Source: Heterobasidion occidentale (Eukaryota; Basidiomycota; Agaricomycetes; Russulales; Bondarzewiaceae). From it: 30,998 nucleotides of DNA. Positions 30,301 through 30,998 of this stretch are shown here, in pieces (the first letter of the stretch is position 1; each line of letters starts with the position of its first letter). Under the pieces are notes generated by a model, which had not been told where the DNA came from, did no database searches, and was given only the letters and a program-made list of their open reading frames with translations. Both the position numbers and the translations under genes were made by a program. Location: the NCBI GenBank assembly GCA_039111635.1, contig JBCAQO010000088.1, positions 1 to 30,998 on the forward strand, given 5' to 3'.

Positions 30301-30998
30301 GGGCAGCACTTGAGAGCCTTTAGACAAGATACCTAAGTCACAGATGTTGGAAGACATACGCGTGAATCACTGTGTAATCCCTCGACGCTGTTGAAGATCA
30401 CATCGATCGTCCTAGGAAGAATGCCTGCAGACCCTTCGCGAGCACCGCCTTGCATCGTGAATGTCTTCCCAGAGTTTGTGACGCCATACGCAAACAACAA
30501 TCCATTCTCGCCGTCGAGTAGACCTCGGACTAGCGGCAAAGTTGTCTTCGTGAAGAACTCAGGCTGTTGAGTGGCCGCTGGAAAAACATGAGAGAAAGTA
30601 TAAACAGATGATGGCGAAACAGCCGATGGTCGCAAGCGGGGGCGAGGGGCGACGCCGGAAGCTTGGTCAATATTGGGTTCAGTCATCCGCACTGACGCAT
30701 CGGAGAGATGCTCGAGATAGGGCGATGCTATTGGGATATCTTGGTTCAAATGGGGGCGTATGCGCAAAAACGCCTGACAGTCATATCTCAGTCATCTGGC
30801 CGTCAGTAGTGTAGTTGCGCAGACATACTTTGATTGGTTCTCTGTCCTCATCGGTCAATACAGTCACATTTTTGGTAGTCTGAGCAGGAACTTTGGCAGC
30901 TGGCGCGGCGTTCTTCGCCGTGGGTTTCACGTCAGTAGCATTGGCTCTATTCACAAGGGGCTTTCGCAAGGCATTGGATTGTAAGATGGGACGAGATG
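27397..30998 (-). CDS. Kinesin-6 (KIF20/MKLP-type) motor protein, N-terminus cut by window end
   Basis: Kinesin-6 motors act on the anaphase spindle midzone and in cytokinesis. Twelve exons are visible (minus: 30829-30998 partial, 30360-30773, 29745-30308, 29372-29680, 29042-29306, 28885-28985, 28706-28828, 28516-28650, 27826-28459, 27667-27763, 27548-27614, 27397-27498), about 992 residues. The motor begins FLRIRPHLNQD. Its P-loop is AYGVTNSGKTFTMQG, the TNSGKT form seen in KIF20. Switch I is SSRSH, switch II is DLAGSER, and GDGRAVMIVNVNPY closes the motor core. A long insert between P-loop and SIWLSYAEVYNEKIYDLL is a kinesin-6 hallmark. A short coiled coil (LVESEMRCAIIEAETRDEV) and a very acidic Asp/Glu tail follow. 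One intron is GC-AG (28651-28705). The last intron (27499-27547) is uncertain; if retained, the stop is at 27500-27502. Confidence 0.88.

Noticed and set aside
1..30998. Mobile elements, CRISPR arrays, biosynthetic or defence clusters
   Set aside because: No transposase, reverse transcriptase, terminal repeats, spaced direct repeats or clustered metabolic enzymes were seen. The genes are dispersed eukaryotic housekeeping genes.

Overview
This window is nuclear DNA from a filamentous basidiomycete fungus, most likely an agaricomycete (inference). The reasons are gene density, genes cut by many 49-65 nt GT-AG introns with CTNAC-type branch sites, high GC in the left half, and fungus-specific families (TRAPP subunit Trs65, Ugo1, tricalbin, a cys-3/Met4-type bZIP). 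There are no operons. Genes alternate strands and share short divergent promoters. Exon coordinates were built by hand by matching reading frames across splice sites. They are models without transcript support.

Layout. 0-5 kb: COX19 (-), a LAMTOR1/Ego1-like lysosomal adaptor (-) and TRS65 (+), the last two back to back on a 141-bp promoter. 5.5-9.8 kb: a bZIP regulator (-) and NPL4 (+) diverge from a 0.7-kb promoter that carries a perfect inverted repeat and AP-1/Gcn4-like sites. 9.8-14.4 kb: a repeat-bearing spacer, a Nudix hydrolase with a C-terminal membrane segment (-), an intron-containing tRNA-Gln(CUG) (+) and a Ugo1-like carrier (-). 15.2-16.8 kb: an intronless gene for a very acidic protein with three copies of a Trp/Ser motif. 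16.8-18.8 kb: a roughly 660-bp polypyrimidine tract, then a stretch that may hold a short spliced transcript. 18.8-21.2 kb: a small two-TM protein of unknown function (+) and the eRF1 methyltransferase MTQ2 (+). 21.6-27.0 kb: a 16-exon tricalbin (-). 27.4 kb to the right edge: a kinesin-6 motor (-), cut at its N-terminus by the window end.

The genes are mostly housekeeping: mitochondrial assembly and fusion (COX19, UGO1), Golgi and endolysosomal traffic (TRS65, LAMTOR1-like), ER-plasma membrane contacts (tricalbin), Cdc48-dependent protein extraction (NPL4), translation termination (MTQ2) and mitosis (kinesin-6). I found no mobile element, CRISPR array, biosynthetic cluster or clearly new multi-gene system. 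The least explained items are the acidic repeat protein, the two-TM protein, the possible short transcript near 18 kb, and several splice or frame ambiguities listed as findings.
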